Positions 9,669 through 21,338 are shown, numbered from the stretch's first letter. The stretch: 64,000 nucleotides of DNA from Lunularia cruciata (GCA_948567375.1 OX419757.1:30442001-30506000); one strand, 5' to 3'. The notes: generated by a model not told the origin, from the sequence alone. Numbers and translations: made by a program.

Positions 9669-10490
9669 TCAACCTTTGTTTGGATTATGAGCCACTTGGG
9701 TTGCACTACCTCCTTCTTTCCTTATATTGGCTCCTTCATAATCCTTTCTTCCATGGTAAGTGGAATTTGGGCAATTCCTTTGGATGTGACCTCTTCCTCC
9801 ACTACCAAAACAATTTCTCTCATTAAAATTTTTGGTTGGTTGGCTTCCTCTATATGGATAACTTCCATAACTCCTAGACCCTCTCCCACATTTTGATCCA
9901 CTTCTCTCTTCTCCCATAGTTGCACCACATTGATCTTGAGATCTGCAAGTTGTTATATGGATTTTTTGGTCGAGGTGCAAGAATTGGAGCAACTATAACT
10001 TGTGGTACAACCCTTGCCACCAAAGTATCAAAAGTTCCACCATACTTGTAACTTTGAGGAGGATGCACAACCTCCTTCACCACCAAATCACTCTCATCTC
10101 CTTCCAAACTCTCCTCCATACAAATTGCAATCTTCAACCTTGGAAGAAGGTTTCTCATATCTCACCTTGCTTCTATTTTGTGGTCTCAATCCTCCCACAA
10201 AAATTTTGTTGAGCATGGATCCTATGCCAATCATAGTAGTCTCCACATCATCCCCACCCTTCCTCAATACTATGCAAAATCTAGACTCTAACTTCTCCAT
10301 ACTTCTCCAAACTCTCTCAACATAGACTCTCATGTAAGTGCTACATCCTCAAAGAAATCTGGTAATAATAAGGCCCACTCATTCTTCCTCTTCTCATTGC
10401 TTCCTATGCAAGATCTCTTGAAGTCTCTCACAAAGGCCTCCACATCTTCTCTATCCTTGCCAAGAAAATTGGAAGTTTCCCCATCTTAAC
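9669..10490 (-). pseudogene. gag: A1 gag remnant
   Basis: Reading from 10490 downward, the minus strand gives FLGKDREDVEAFVRDFKRSC and then WALLLPDFFEDVAL, a recognisable gag capsid core. Near 9770-9812 it gives a zinc-knuckle-like CFGSGGRGHIQRNC in which the second Cys is Ser. Multiple frameshifts and stops. Confidence 0.7.
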
Positions 10491-10497
10491 TTCTCAT

Positions 10498-10723
10498 TAT
10501 CTTTCTTTTCTCTCAAATTTATTTTCTTTTTTTCTTTTATTTTTTGTCACTCTATAACTAATAGAGTATTTATATGACTAATACCATCTGAGAATAATCC
10601 ACCCTATGGAACACAAAAGGTTCAGGTTGCTCCAAGATTTCTATAGCAACATCAAATCCTAAAGTGCATGTAATCAAACTCTCATGGATAGTTTATACAT
10701 AAGTTGAAAGATTATCTCCATCA
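10498..10723 (-). other. A1 spacer between leader ORF X and gag
   Basis: AT- and T-rich on the plus strand (A-rich in the element's sense). No protein similarity seen. It probably contains the lost N terminus of gag. Confidence 0.4.
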
Positions 10724-11189
10724 CTAATCTTGAGAACTAGCTGATGAAGGTGGTATTATTTCTATAGCTGTACTAAGACTCTCTCCAAGATCCTTCACCA
10801 AAGTCTCCAAAAGTGCTTTTACTCCACTATACTCATGTCCTTTTGGAAGTCCTTCCACTCCACAAACCTCACACAACTCCTTGGTCTTAGATCTTCTCCC
10901 TCCCAATCTTGGTGAAGAAGGTCCAAAATGCAAACCCAAGTCAAATAAGCCTCTCCTTTCTCTTGATCTCAAAAGTCAATGGACATGAACTTGCCTTATG
11001 TTCCTTCTCTCTACATAAAAAACACTTAGACTCACTCTTTCCTCCAAGTGGTGTAGGTTTTTGGATCCTCTCAACACTCTCTTCAAATTCTATTCTAAAC
11101 TCTCTTCTCCTCAAATCCACCCCTATAATCCTCTCAAACCCTTGAGGAACCTTGCATAGCCTCAATTTCCACTCTTGGTGACCCTCCAT
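10724..11189 (-). pseudogene. A1 leader ORF X with zinc knuckle, unknown
   Basis: Two overlapping minus-strand frames (11189-10941 and 10972-10724) form one broken ORF of about 150 codons lying upstream of gag. It contains EGHQEWKLRLCKVPQG, a CCHC knuckle CFLCREKEHKASSC (CX2CX4HX4C), and a second Cys/His cluster CEVCGVEGLPKGHE. A2 has the same ORF at 51087-50701 with the knuckle eroded. I recognise no family. It may be an extra ORF or a duplicated, diverged nucleocapsid-like N-terminal part of gag. Confidence 0.6.
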
Positions 11190-12029
11190 GTTCCCAAGAT
11201 GAGTCTAAACACTCAAACATGCTTTTTGTTGCTCTCACACTCCTCCTTCATGAAATCTAAACTCTTGAGAATCAATACTTCCTAATAGTGTCAGTTAAAT
11301 ATCACAACTTGTATGTCACATTCCTCTGAAATTTTCCCCACTTAATCACATCTTCAGGGCATCCCTCTCTGAAAAATTTCTGATCTTTTCATTGATCCAT
11401 ATGGCCTAGGCACCTTTCTATTCAGCATACATATTCCAGATTTGGTCTCAAAACCATCCCCTCACTTTAAAAACTTAAAACTCTCTGCTCAAGAATGATC
11501 TCTGTCTAATTTTTTTGTGTCAACAAGAAGGATACAATGCACTTAATTTTCTTGGGGATTTTTGTTACAATTGACTAAAAATTGAAGAAATGGAAGACTC
11601 TATACAGTTTTCCAGAGAGCATGCAATTGCGGGAGCAGTTCACCCTATCAACTTTCAAAAATTCTAGCCCAGTGTGCATAGTAGCTCTCACAATAATTTC
11701 AAGTGTTCTAACCGAAGGATAACCCAAGCTATCATGTGCAGAAATTTCAAGTCCATATCCTAAAATTGAGATTTTGCCCAAAATCACCTTAATCCCCAAA
11801 ATCTACAATCCACCTCACATAATCTCTCCAAATCCTCTCAAGAGTACAAGATGTACAAAATCACCTCAAAGACATCATAATAAACTACAAGGTATAAAAA
11901 TGGGTCCAAATTCTCTAACATAAGTTCAGCCCTCTCCTCTTTTAAAGTTCTCTCTAAGTGAGCTCTCAGAGGCTCCTTTTGTCTAATATAGAATTGTACA
12001 CGGAACATTATCTTTCCTTATAGAGAGGT
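11190..12029 (-). other. A1 untranslated leader
   Basis: Lies between the primer site and ORF X. No coding frame; C/T-rich on the plus strand. Parts resemble the A2 leader (51090-51943), including the segment with TACA(A)TTTTC..GAG..ATGCA. Confidence 0.5.
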
Positions 12030-12049
12030 CTTGGCAATGCAACCAAAAA
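12030..12049 (-). promoter_or_regulatory. A1 primer binding site, degenerate tRNA-Asp type
   Basis: Immediately inside the 5' LTR the minus strand reads TTTTTGGTTGCATTGCC. This resembles the plant tRNA-Asp primer site TGGCGCCGTTGCC (about 9 of 13 positions). A2 has TTTTTGGTTCCAT at the same place. Confidence 0.5.
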
Positions 12050-12729
12050 TGTGGGCTGGCCTGTCTCTCACTCAAGATGAGCCTATGATGGTTATTATGG
12101 TAGCGCACCATGGACTAAGAAAGCAAGGAATCCCAACTCCATCATACTCCTCCAAGGCTAACACTCCAAGACTCAAGACATTGCTCACTAGAGAACTCAA
12201 TGAAAGAGAGATAGTTGGAAATGAAAGGATGATGAGTACCTCTTCATCCCTTGTTTATATACTTGTGAAATAGTTACGCACCAAAGTTACTAATTATAGG
12301 AGTAACTCAAGTGATGAGACTAAAATTCAAGTAAAGTCAAAAAGTAAAAAGGAATATCTATTCACATGGGCATATTCCACTAGCATGTGATCTTATCTTA
12401 AATTCAAGGATTCCTTCACATGGGCTATCCTTGGACTATAGAAGAATCCAAAACAAAAAGGCTTGCGGTCCCAAGAGTTCTCAACTCTTTCCTCAAAGCC
12501 AAACACCTAGGAATAATACTTAGTCAACACACTAGAATCCAAGATAGTGGTGCTCATCTTTTCCACTTCCTCTAAAGTAAGATCCCCACTATCTTAGCTA
12601 TGACTAACTTTAGCTAATCATGACTAATGTAGAACTATCATTTATTTCTAAATAAATAGTATCTTTCAAGTATTTGTAATATGAAGCTAAATATCACAAT
12701 ACCAAACACATGCATAAATGGGTATTACA
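12050..12729 (-). repeat. A1 5' LTR
   Basis: 680 bp; termini on the minus strand are TGTAATACCC at 12729 and ...CCCACA at 12050. It aligns with 42387-43080 and with the solo copy 58478-59225. A TATATAA box reads on the minus strand at 12255-12261. Confidence 0.85.
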
Positions 12730-13170
12730 GTCCCAAGATGGGAATTTCGTCATGAAAGTAACCATAGAGTAAGCTTTGAAGGGAAGATAAGTCCCAAGAC
12801 AAGAATTTTTTCAATGAAGCAACTATAGAGAGAGCTTTGAAGAAGATAAGTCCCTAGATAGGAATTTTTTCAATCCCGTAGTGCTTTTATTCTCGGTTAT
12901 ATTGCCCTCGTCGTAAGGTTGTTTTCCTGTGGAGAGGAAGAAGTGTTCCGCCTCCCGTAAAAGAGTGCATGTACATAACAGGCATCTAGGTAGACCTGTG
13001 GCGGCTAGTCTCCCAGTTCTGCAGTAATTTTATCGGGTCGATTTGATACTACCAATTTTGGCGTTTACCTGCATGAAGCAGGTCATAGTACTGTTTCCGC
13101 GCCATGGACGGTCTCATGAGGAGATCCTGAAGCAACTATAGAGTGAGCATTGGCAAAAGATAAGTTTTTT
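12730..13170 (+). repeat. Three tandem ~58 bp units, the third split by an insert
   Basis: Units share AAGTCCC...GAATTTTTTCAATGAAG and ACTATAGAG(A/T)GAG. They start at about 12730, 12789 and 12847. The third is interrupted after TTTTTTCAAT (12874) and resumes with GAAGCAACTATAGAG at 13129. The array probably belongs to the gag-pol region of element D, since RT follows about 100 bp later. Confidence 0.8.
12875..13128. other. 254 bp CpG-rich insert of unknown origin
   Basis: Splits a tandem-repeat unit without an obvious target-site duplication. By my count it has 13 CpG dinucleotides and visibly higher GC than its CpG-depleted surroundings. It includes a small hairpin CCTGC...GCAGG near 13069-13083. 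No coding frame and no LTR termini. It could be organellar filler DNA captured at a double-strand break, or an unknown short element. Confidence 0.55.
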
Positions 13171-14130
13171 TTCACAATGTGGATCAAGCTAAATGCACAA
13201 GGAGAATCTAAGGAAGGTCAAGAGCCTCATCAAGCAATGATTGATCAAAAATTTTAGGAGTTTGCAAATGTGTTTTTGGATGATATGCCAAAGGGATTAC
13301 CCCCTAATTGTGGTATGCCCTTCAAGATTGAGTTATTTCTAGGGAGTACTCTAGTGAGTATACCAATCTATCAGCTCTCACCAAAGTAGTTGGAGGAGTT
13401 GCAAACAACACTTATGGATTTTTTGGAAAAGGATTTCATACAACATAGTACATCTCCTTGGGAAGCATTGGTACTATTCATTCCAAACAAGGATAGAGGA
13501 CTTCATTTTTGTATTGATTACCATGTGATTAATTTTTTTAAATGAAGAATGAATATCTATTGCCTTGAATTGATGACTTGCTTGATAAATTGAGTGGAGC
13601 ATGATACTTCTCAAAGTTGAATCTTTGTTGTGGCTATTGGCAAATCTCCATTGATAGGAGGATGTCCAAAAGACTACCTTTTTGCATAGGGTATGGGCAT
13701 TTTGAATGGAGAGTTCTACCTTTTGGGCTCACTAATGCTCCAACCATCTTCATGGATCAGATGCATTGGATGTTATTATTATGGACTATTTGATTGGTAT
13801 GTAGTGGTGTTCTTGGATGACATTTTCATCTATAGCAAGATAGAAGTAGAACATGCAAATCACATGCAAGAAGTCCTAAGATGACTATAAAAATTGATGT
13901 TTTATTGCAAGAAGTTGAAGTGTGCCTTTTGGCAAAGGAAGTTACCTTCTTGGGTCACAAGATCTCATTGGAGGGGATCAAGATGGAAGAGGAGAACATC
14001 AAGGCCATCACTTATTGGCCTACTCTAAAGGATGTTATAGAAGTAAGTGCATTTAATGAATTGGCGAGTTTTTACCAATGATTCATCCACTACTATGCTC
14101 ATGTGGCTGCACCATTGATCAATCTCTTGG
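13171..14130 (+). pseudogene. pol: Element D reverse transcriptase (chromovirus type)
   Basis: Plus-strand fragments: FANVFLDDMPKGLPP, then IYQLSPK, FLEKDFIQHSTSPW, FIPNKDRGLHFCIDY, and the active site VVVFLDDIFIYSK (about 13800-13840). EVTFLGHKISLEGIKM and a thumb/connection end at AAPLINLL follow. Several frameshifts and stops. At 14130 the reading is cut by E1 and resumes at 17946 with FQWTNKHEEAFQKLK. Confidence 0.88.
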
Positions 14131-14703
14131 TGTGGTACCCACATTTTTGTCTTTTTCTTATTTTTGAAGAAGAAGTGTACAAACAAAGTTGTATTGCGCC
14201 TGTATGGCATCAAAATGCAAAGAATGGTGTCTTCAAGTTGTAATCCTAGGTAAAGTGACTTTGTCTCAGAAGACAAAGTACTCGGATTGGTCCTATTAGC
14301 ATTCAACCCAAAGTAAGGAGACTTTGACTTGGGGTGTGCTCAACGCAAGGTGAGGATATTATAACAACTTTCCTTGGACATTCAAGAAGGTACTGCATAT
14401 AAAAACGGCTGGCCTATGAGCAGGAAGGGAGGAATTGATAGTAATAGAAGCATGCAAGTGGTGTGATTACTCAGTAGAAACTCAAAGTGAAGAAAGAATG
14501 AGGAGGTGCACCACTACAAAATTCAGAATAGAGACAAAAAGATGACAAGTAATTTCCCATTGCTATTAAGGAGTCGTTGTGAGAGAGATCGGGGAAAAGG
14601 GAGTGTAGTAAGAGACACGCTTGTGCATCAAAAGGAAGTCAAGAGAGTTAGTCCGAGAGTCGGTAGGAAGAATAGTCACCAACCTAAAGTAGAGGAGAGT
14701 AAG

Positions 14704-17116
14704 ATGGTAGGTGGAAAGAAGAACTCAGAATTTGTAGTGAGAAATCATGCAATTTGGAGGTTAGATGTGATTGCAAGAATCAAAGTCTTGAGCAAGCTTG
14801 GGATCGCATTTCTAGCATGGAATTGGAACCTTAGTTTTCTAGGTCTCATGACTAAGATCATTGAGAGTAAATGTCTCAACGGACCTTAGGTAGAGGGTAA
14901 GAGAGGAAATCTGGCTCAATGGAAAGAGTTGGATTGGAGGTTAGTACTCAGAAGAGAGCGGGTGAGGAGCATGGAGCCACATTCTTGGAGAGAGGAGAAG
15001 TTGCTGAAGAAACTCAAGAAGTGCGAGATGCCTTTTCTTCAAAACACATGAAGAAAGGTTATAAAGTTGAGAGTTACAAGGACCTTGTGAAGAGAGGCAT
15101 CATAGGAGCAATGATGGCTATCTTCAAGCTACAGCAAACCACTTATGTGATGGAACATTAAGTAGTGTTTCCATAAGATGTTTGCAGGGGAACCAATCAG
15201 TTGGGCAAAGTGCTTCCATTAGTGCACAAGACAAATGGTGTGGAATTTGTGGGGCAAGTCGCCTCCACACTACATTGTGCCTTTTGCAGCCCACCTCTAT
15301 TTGGGATTAAATTTGCTGAACGTGGCATAATGACACAAGATGGTGTTGCACTTCCATCCCAACTTAAGAAAAGATGTTGATGCGGAGGAGCAACAATACA
15401 TTTTGCAGATCAGAAGCAATGATGAGTACTACGTGCAGGCAGGGCAGAGCATGCATTTGGTGGTGAATGCTCTAAAGTCAAAGAAGAGGAGTCGACAAAA
15501 GAAGAAGTAGCAGCAATGAGACCTTGGAAGACCAGGAAAGTAAACCCAAGGAAGGACCTGGTGGTAATCATGTGGTTGGGAGAAGAATCAAAAAGGGAAG
15601 CCGAGTACAAGTCAGAAGAATCAAAGAGAGAGGAAGAACCTGAACTTATGTTGCAGAGTGGTGAAGCAAGTAGCGAGAGTGAAGATGGAGTGGAGATGCA
15701 GCCGGTACCAAAGGAAGAAGAGGGGAAGCTGGAGATGGCAGAAGAAGTTAACCTGAGACAAGAAGACAAAGTTCTAGAGAAGGAGGAGAATAGAGTGTTC
15801 ATTCAAAGAGGTGTCCGCTTCAGAAGAAAGGCAACATGTGAGGCGGGGCTGAGTAGAAGAAGAGAAATGGATAGTGGAAGTTTGGGGAGCAAAGAATGCA
15901 TTCCAATAAGGCGACTTTGGTTGAGAAGAAGAGTGTCAAGCAAAGAAAAAGCAAAGAAGGAGAAATGCCCACAAGTAGAAGTGAATCAGAGCAGAGGAGT
16001 GGAGTATCTATGGGAGATTGTATGCCCATTGCTACTAAAGTTGGAGGAGAAGAAGAAAGAAATGCAGTCAATGTGTCCGGAGGTAAAGATTGTGTTGCAA
16101 GTGTTGGCAAAGTTAGAAGAAGAGAACTTGGAGTTGAAGAAGATCATAACCCAAGGAGAGAAGCATAAGGAAGTACTATCAGTAGATGCAGTAGTACAGA
16201 TTCCAGTAATTGAGAATTTAAAGAGAGAAGTGGGGATTAAGGAGAGAGTAAAAGAGTAGAATGTCATAAGAAGAGAAAGGCAGATAGCTGAGTACAAAAT
16301 CTTGAAACAGCAGTTTGTTGATTCACAATTAGAAATCATCCATGCTATGGCAAGAGTAGCAAAGAAGGAGCAAGAGCTCAATAGAGTGATGCAGAGTGTA
16401 GAAGAGAAGAAGCAACTCTGGCAAAGAGAGTTGACAGTAAGATATAGAGAGGAAGAAAGATTGAGGGAGTTACTTCATAATCTGGAAGAGAAGATTGTTC
16501 AGAAAGATAAGGAGAAGGAGACCGTGAAAGCCAAATTTGAGGCAAAGCTGGCAATGTATAGGGAAGATTGGTAGGCGGATCGGGAATGTGAGAGAAGGTT
16601 GAGGCTCAAGCCACTAAAGAAGATCATAGTAAAGATGAATGTGATGTTGAGAATAGTAGCCAATGGAAGGATTGAAGAAACAAGTTTGCATGAGTTAAGG
16701 TTGATGGTGCAAGAGATGAGGAAAGAAATGTGAAGGATAAAGATTTGAATGCTTTGCTGATTAGTCTCAAAACTTGTGTAGATAGGAAGATATTGGAAGT
16801 AGAAGAAAATATCACAATTAAATTAGATTTAGTTAAGTTAGAGATAGATAAACTTTGGAAGGATGCAAGAGCAAAGCTCAAAGTAGACGAGATAGGAGTA
16901 CAAATATCTTTGGAGTTACCATTGGAGATATTAGAGAAAGTTGGGTTGCGTAGAAAGGATGTATCTAGATTACCCATGACTAGAATTGTAGATCAGAGTG
17001 AAGAAGTGCTAAAATTGGTAGAAAAATTAGTACTTGTAAATCTCAAGGATAGAGTAGTATGTGAGGTTACTTCGGGATTGGAAGCCAAGGAAGAAGTAGA
17101 CTTCAGATCGGATTAG
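14704..17116 (+). pseudogene. E1 LTR-encoded U3 ORF: globular domain, acidic linker, coiled coil
   Basis: A broken frame of about 800 codons inside the LTR. N-terminal part: ARIKVLSKLGIAFLAWNWN (about 14770-14835), YKVESYKDLVKRGIIGAMMA and FKLQQTTYV. Middle: a charged linker very rich in Glu/Lys/Arg (15516-15900). C-terminal: heptad-like coiled-coil sequence, including PLLLKLEEKKKEM and EENLELKKIITQGEKHKE (16025-16170), then 16302-16574 and 16730-17116. E2 and E3 share these blocks with conservative substitutions (PLLVQLQ, NLELRR). No transmembrane or signal segment is visible, so it is not an obvious envelope. I recognise no named family. Confidence 0.65.
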
Positions 17117-17234
17117 TAATAGTTTTGAGATTTGAAGAGGTAGATATGAAGATATGCATTGTTATTTTGGATCTGCAAGTAGGAAGAGTTGTTAGGATAT
17201 GGTATAGTTGTTAGTAACTATCAAGTGCTCTACC

Positions 17235-17243
17235 TATTTAAAG
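17235..17243 (+). promoter_or_regulatory. E1 LTR TATA box
   Basis: TATTTAAAG lies about 120 bp after the ORF stop and about 700 bp before the LTR end. The same context (CTACCTATTTAAAGG) occurs at 25847-25855 and 37047-37055. It places the ORF in U3. Confidence 0.65.
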
Positions 17244-17940
17244 GGAGTATTTGCAATGTTATGTTGTTCAATGCTCATATTTTGAGAATAGATAAAGCAA
17301 AGTGTTGTGAAGTAGTGCTCATCGCTTCAGCCTAATTTTAAGTATCAATTTTGCATCTGCAATTGTGAGTGTTTGGACAATTTCAAAGTGCAAGTTAGTG
17401 TGTTGTTGGATGTTGGATTCCGTAGCCTTGATCTTCTTTGTGTGTTTGATCTTGAGTGAAGTGCAATCGGAGCAATGCCTTGATAGATCTAAGAGAAATT
17501 GTAGTGTTGGTAGTATTCTGCAATTGTGAGTGCATTGTAGTGTTGATGAGAAACAATTTTGATTGAGGAAGTTGTGCCTTCAATGGAGAGGTGGAATGCA
17601 ATTCTGAGGCAAAGTTTTTTTTGTAGTGAAGTGCTATTTTTGGGAGAGACTGAATCATCACAATCAAGATTGTTTGGAAAGATTTGATGGAGTTGTGATT
17701 AAGTGTGACAAGTTGTTGTGATGAGACTGCAAGTGAGTGCTTATTACTCTCTTCTGGGTATAGTTTCTACCTAGTAGATTAAAGAATAACCCAAGAAGAA
17801 CTAATTTGGTTACTTTTGGTTACTTATGAAGCAAAGTAACCAAATTAGCCAAATATTTGACCAATTTTGACTAGTATCTCTACAGGAACAAAATTTACTT
17901 ACGTGATTACCGCAAAAGTGATATTTGCCGGGTTGTCACA

Positions 17941-18560
17941 TTTGTGCAAGAACTTGAGCTTTTCAGTGGACCAACAAGCATGAAGAAGCATTCCAAAAGC
18001 TGAAACATATGGTATCTTCAAGACTCATTCTTCAACCATATGATCCTCAACTACCTTGTGTGGTTGAATTTGATGCTTCTCACTTTGCAATTGGAACCAT
18101 GTTGCAACTTGAATTCCCAAATGGGTTACATCTCATTGCCTTTGTGTCTCACCAAATAAATATAGCAAAAAGGAATTACTTTTCTTGAGATCAAGAACAT
18201 TAGCAATGGTATATGCAACTAAGGTATGGAGGCATTATCACTTGGGTTAACAAGTAATCATGCAAATTGATCACAAACATTTGTTGTAGATATTACACTT
18301 GGAACACATGAAGAGACAACAACATCGATAAGAAGAACAACTACAATTGTTTGACATCAAACTTGAGTACAAACCCGGTCGGTTCCATATCATCACTGAT
18401 GCCCTATCACAAAAACCTGATTTAAAGTCTCTTCTTCTCATCATGGTAGCAATTATGATGGTATCAATTGACTCCAAAGTCCAAATTGAATTAAAGACCC
18501 CTTTACAATAAGATCCTTTATTTCAGATGGTACAAGGTTGTCTTGCAGCATGCAACTAGG
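17941..18560 (+). pseudogene. pol: Element D connection and RNase H domain
   Basis: Continues D pol after E1: FQWTNKHEEAFQKLK, VEFDASHFAIGTMLQ (RNase H first catalytic Asp) and FVSHQINIAKRNYF. It then reads EYKPGRFHIITDALSQKPD, the end of RNase H where the ADALS motif is typical. Stops and frameshifts throughout. Confidence 0.85.
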
Positions 18561-19810
18561 AGTATAACACCTCCCATATCCAAAAGCCACAAATGTTAAT
18601 ATGCTGGCTGAGCTAGAATCAAACATTTGATTGGAATGTAAAATGCTCCTTGTTAGAATGCTGGCTGAGCTAGAATCAAACATTTGATTGGAATGTAAAA
18701 TGCTCCTTGATAGGAAGTACACTATATATTTGTGTATTGTTATTGCAAATTTGTTGCTGTGCTAGGATATAGTTCATGAGAGTCTGTCTTTGTAGGTAAT
18801 ATATTCAGAGGACTCTCCAGTGGAGTGCTACACTGTACATAGGATGCTATCCCATAATCAAATTTACTTTCGATGCAAGCAACAAGGCTTGATTCCGACT
18901 TATGAACCTCGTCCTCTCTCTCTCTGAAAAAAAGTGTTTGATTTGAAACCATATTTTAGCACTAAGTAGTCTAATTCCAGATCCTCATATGTACCAGTCC
19001 CGTGTGCAAAATTAATTTCACTATCACATTCTCTTTTCTTGTATGCCAGCTTATGGGCCATTTGTTTGTCGCAATCACCTGATTACACTTCTCTTTGCTT
19101 GACATCAAGGTGAAAGAGCTACAACAAAAATACTTGGCTGAATGAAAAGCATGTGCTCAACTACTCTCATATGTAGTAGCAGTCAAATTGGCCCTTCTGT
19201 GTCCTCAAGGTGAAAAACCTTCGGAGAGTTCATGGCATGATGATGAATTTTTCACCACACAAATTGAGGCTTTAAAAGCTTAGTCCTCATGTCTCAAAAG
19301 GATGCAGCTCATAAGAAGTGTGCGGAAGAGGTACAAGCTACTTGAGTTGACAGATCTCACATCTAGGATCTGATTTTCTCTCTCATTCAGTTTGTTTCTT
19401 GAAGATAACATGGCCTTCGCACGGGTCTGCTCCGTAGATTAAAGGAATTTCACAAAACGCATAATCAAATCTCACAAGTCAAATCACACATGCCTTTTAT
19501 CCTTCTTATAATGTGTTACTTGCTAGGTGCCTGATCAATGAAGTCTAGTTATATTCTTCTGATGATTTCTTTGTATTGAATCAGGTGCTGAAGATATTAA
19601 ATCTTACAAAAAATCATGTAGTTGCTCTTAACCCTTTAATTAGCATGGGAGTATTCCCAACACACATAAATATTGATCTTTTGAAAATGCAGAACCAACT
19701 CAAGTTTACAAAGGAACACCCGGCAAATATGGAAGAACTTCCTAGTAATCCTCAAGATGACCCAAACATGGTAAATATGGCTCATTGAAGTAGTCTTTTT
19801 ATGTAGCAAA
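18561..19810. other. 1.25 kb unidentified insertion between D RNase H and integrase
   Basis: Interrupts D pol. It contains a perfect-period 57 bp duplication (18601-18714), an LTR-like AT-rich stretch (18715-19020), and at 19040-19575 short plus-strand stretches with exon-like look (CPQGEKPSESSWHDDEFF, IEALKA) next to pyrimidine-rich AG junctions. A 70-codon open frame lies at 19576-19788. I cannot identify it; it may be an old insertion carrying a host gene fragment. Confidence 0.45.
18601..18714 (+). repeat. 57 bp tandem duplication
   Basis: ATGCTGGCTGAGCTAGAATC starts at 18601 and again at 18658; the two 57 bp copies differ at only a couple of bases near the junction, so the duplication is young compared with the host element. 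Confidence 0.92.
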
Positions 19811-21240
19811 CATAGCAAAATATCATGATTACACCTCCATTGGGCTTGAAGAGGTGCTTCTGTCAAAGTCTCTATTGTGTCTTCCTCTATTATGTGAGAA
19901 CCAGATTTATGTTCCAACCAAGGGTGATCTCCGACTTGTGCGCCTCCAAGAAGCCCATGACTTGCCAATCATTGGTCACATGGGTGAAGACAAGATCTTG
20001 GGTAATCTTCAACACCAATGGTGAGGTCCCAACATGTCATAAGATGTTCAAGAGTTTTTTCGATTATGTGAGAGTTTGCAATGCAACAAGGCTAGCAACT
20101 GGAAACCAAGTGAACTCCTTCAACCACTCCCTATTCCATCTACTTGATGGGAACACATAAGCTTGGATCTCATCACATCCTTGCCCAAGATGAAGCAAGG
20201 TCATGTAATGATTTTGGTGTTTGTGGATAAGCTTAGTAAGCAAATCCATTTTGCACCAACCTTTGATACCATAATTGCTCTAACATAAGCATAGATCTAC
20301 ATCACCATTATCTTCAAGCATCATGGGATACTTTTGTACTCATCTCCAATTGTGATCCTCAAATCATTGGGAAATTTCAGCAAGCACTCTTCCAAATATT
20401 CAACACCAAGCTTGCTTTGTCCATAGCCTATCATCCTCAAACCAATAGACAAACTAAACATGCAAATCGCACCTTAGAAGATATAGTTTGTACCTTTGTC
20501 AACATCTACCATACCAATTGGGATGAATGTCTTGTAGCTACAGAGATTGTGTACAATAATTCTAAATAGACAAGCATCGGATTCTCTCCTTTCTTCCTTA
20601 CTTTTGGCCAAGATCCACTTGTTCCAGATTTTTTTCTTTCTCCTCTTCCTTCTGATGTCCCTCATACTACCACTTTCTTGACCACTATATCCCAATCCTT
20701 CCAACAAGCCAAATCTCATCTCCTTGTTGCTCAAAATCATCAATAAATATGCGGATCACCATTGTTGTGATCTCATCTTTCAAGTTGGTGATAAGGTCAT
20801 GCTCTCCTCTCATAACCTGCCCCTCTCAATTGATTCTCAAACTTGTAAACTCATCCCTAATTGGACAAGACCCATTTGATTTCATCCAAATCATTTCTCA
20901 TGTTGCTTATCAACTTGACTTGCCTTGCCTTATCATATGTGAATCCACCTTGTCTTTCACATTTCCAAGTTAAAATCCTTTTTTCCTAACACATATTATT
21001 TTTCCTCTCATGTCCAACCTCCTCCTCCTCATGTCTCTATCAATGATCATGAGGAATAGGAAGTTGATCATATCCTTGCGTGTCACCACATTCAACAAGG
21101 CTATTGATAACATACAGAGTACAAGGTCCTTTGGAAAGTGTATATCCTTCATGATGCCACATGGGAAACTCTTTCTCATCTCCAAAATGCACAAATGACC
21201 ATCTAGGAGTTTGAAGCTTCAATGGAAACAAGGACATCAC
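19811..21240 (+). pseudogene. pol: Element D integrase with chromodomain
   Basis: Fragments read RLQEAHDLPIIGHMGEDKIL (zinc-binding region), CNKASNWKPSELLQPLPIP, ISLDLITSLP (first catalytic Asp) and FVDKLSKQIHFAPT. The Glu region is eroded. A GPY/F-like stretch FQVGDKVMLSSHNLPLSI and IHLVFHISKLKSFFPN follow. At 21041-21200 comes a degraded chromodomain (EVDHILAC, EYKVLWK, DATWETLSHLQ). This makes D a chromovirus, related in layout to B but clearly a different, older family. Confidence 0.85.
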
Positions 21241-21338
21241 CAACTAGCAGTAGGAGAATATATAACAATATAGAGATTAGCAATGAAGTTAGTTAGAGCT
21301 AACAAAGAAACAAAAAGGCAAAAAATTAGCCTTGAATA

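Larger units (their letters stand above)
14131..17940 (+). mobile_element. E1, 3.8 kb solo LTR of family E inserted in D
   Basis: Begins TGTGGTACCCACATTTTT and ends GGGTTGTCACA, so the termini form a short inverted repeat (TGTG...CACA). The whole interval aligns with the E 5' LTR (22825-26502) and with most of the 3' LTR (34000-37719). It is flanked on both sides by the two halves of D pol. Flanking 5-mers CTTGG (14126-14130) and TTTGT (17941-17945) match at only 3 of 5, so the duplication is eroded. The interior holds a long ORF upstream of a TATA box. Confidence 0.8.
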
